DNA from: Carboxylicivirga agarovorans
GTDB taxonomy: Bacteria > Bacteroidota > Bacteroidia > Bacteroidales > Marinilabiliaceae
Reading direction: 5' to 3'
DNA: 64,000 bases
Assembly: GCF_050589845.1 (NCBI RefSeq)
Contig: NZ_JBNGPA010000001.1
Coordinates: 496,001 to 560,000 of the forward strand
Shown: positions 63,748 to 64,000 of the stretch, in pieces
Position numbering within the stretch: the stretch's first letter is position 1
How the letters are laid out: the number at the start of each line of letters is the position of its first letter
Notes under the pieces: generated by a model
What the model was told of the DNA's origin: nothing
The model's input: the letters and a program-made list of their open reading frames with translations, nothing else
Database searches by the model: none
Made by a program: the position numbers and the translations under genes

Positions 63748-64000
63748 ACACATCACCATTAAAGTATGTTAGTTTCCTCAATAGTTTACCATCGGCTGAA
63801 TAATACTTCCAATCACCCGTTTTTTGATCACAAACATATGAACCTTCTTCCTTTACCTTACCATTTTCATGGTTAAAGCGGTACTGACCTTCACGCTCAC
63901 CATTCAGCCAATTGATCTGCTCCTTTACCTTACCTGATGGATAATACCATTTCTCAACACCTTGCTGAAGTCCGCTTTCATAGCTTCTCTCTCTGTATAA
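63728..64000 (-). CDS. MORN-repeat protein, C-terminal part (start beyond the window)
   Basis: The frame is open from the window edge at 64000 to the TAG at 63728, giving the last 90 residues. It contains consecutive MORN/YwqK-type repeats: GVEKWYYPSGKVKEQINW, GEREGQYRFNHENGKVKEEG, GDWKYYSADGKLLRKLTYF and NGDVYGIEEL. Such repeat proteins form elongated beta-hairpin ribbons and often sit at membranes. The stop overlaps the start of the transglutaminase-like gene by about 20 bases, indicating coupled translation. The rest of the gene lies outside the window. Confidence 0.85.
   Translation of the reverse strand, partial: LYRERSYESGLQQGVEKWYYPSGKVKEQINWLNGEREGQYRFNHENGKVKEEGSYVCDQKTGDWKYYSADGKLLRKLTYFNGDVYGIEEL

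Overview
The window comes from a member of the Bacteroidota, most likely a polysaccharide-degrading marine or sediment relative of the Marinilabiliales/Bacteroidales. The phylum call rests on two SusC/SusD pairs, type IX secretion (T9SS) C-terminal sorting domains with YPNP motifs, membrane-tethered LuxR-type regulators carrying beta-propeller or TPR sensors, DUF1080 and Tat-type Gfo/Idh/MocA proteins, and TAnnTTTG-like -7 boxes. The order is inference. Almost everything from 1.6 to 57.6 kb and from 59.8 kb to the end lies on the minus strand.

Region 1 (1-3.2 kb) is housekeeping: the 3' part of glnS (+) converges on gltX (-). The 680-base gap between them holds about three tandem degenerate copies of a ~200-base palindromic repeat, each beginning with a terminator-like hairpin.

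Region 2 (3.4-39.2 kb) is one long co-directional beta-1,3-glucan (laminarin-type) utilisation locus. In transcription order it reads: membrane-bound LuxR-type regulator; SusC; SusD; PKD-containing surface glycan-binding lipoprotein; PKD-GH16; GH16; GH3; mutarotase-like protein; GH149-type beta-1,3-oligoglucan phosphorylase; two GH17-like proteins without signal peptides; a GH17 lipoprotein; GPH symporter; GH16 lipoprotein; a second GPH symporter with an inserted Ig/cadherin-like domain; GH3; GH3; DoxX; two Tat-type Gfo/Idh/MocA oxidoreductases; DUF1080 lipoprotein; secreted sugar-isomerase-like TIM barrel; terminator. The gene set predicts surface endo-cleavage by GH16 and periplasmic GH3/GH17 hydrolysis. 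It also predicts inner-membrane import of oligosaccharides, cytoplasmic phosphorolysis, and an appended 3-keto-glycoside oxidation/cleavage module. Terminator-like hairpins at three internal junctions suggest graded expression.

Region 3 (39.4-57.6 kb) is a second co-directional cluster: a 48-aa highly charged small protein, a 2544-aa T9SS-exported subtilisin-like protease, a 650-aa T9SS cargo protein, a T9SS protein with six nearly identical 105-aa repeats, a DUF4625 lipoprotein, SusC, SusD and a Calx-beta/DUF4843-like lipoprotein, ending at a strong terminator. It has no glycoside hydrolase. A protein- or peptide-utilisation locus resembling the RagAB peptide importer is a reasonable hypothesis. 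A TPR-type membrane LuxR regulator (57.9-59.6 kb, +) diverges from it.

Region 4 (59.8-64 kb) holds a degenerate DUF3857/transglutaminase-like protein, an intact transglutaminase-like paralogue, and the 3' end of a MORN-repeat protein that overlaps the intact paralogue. I saw no tRNA, rRNA, CRISPR array, insertion sequence or phage gene.
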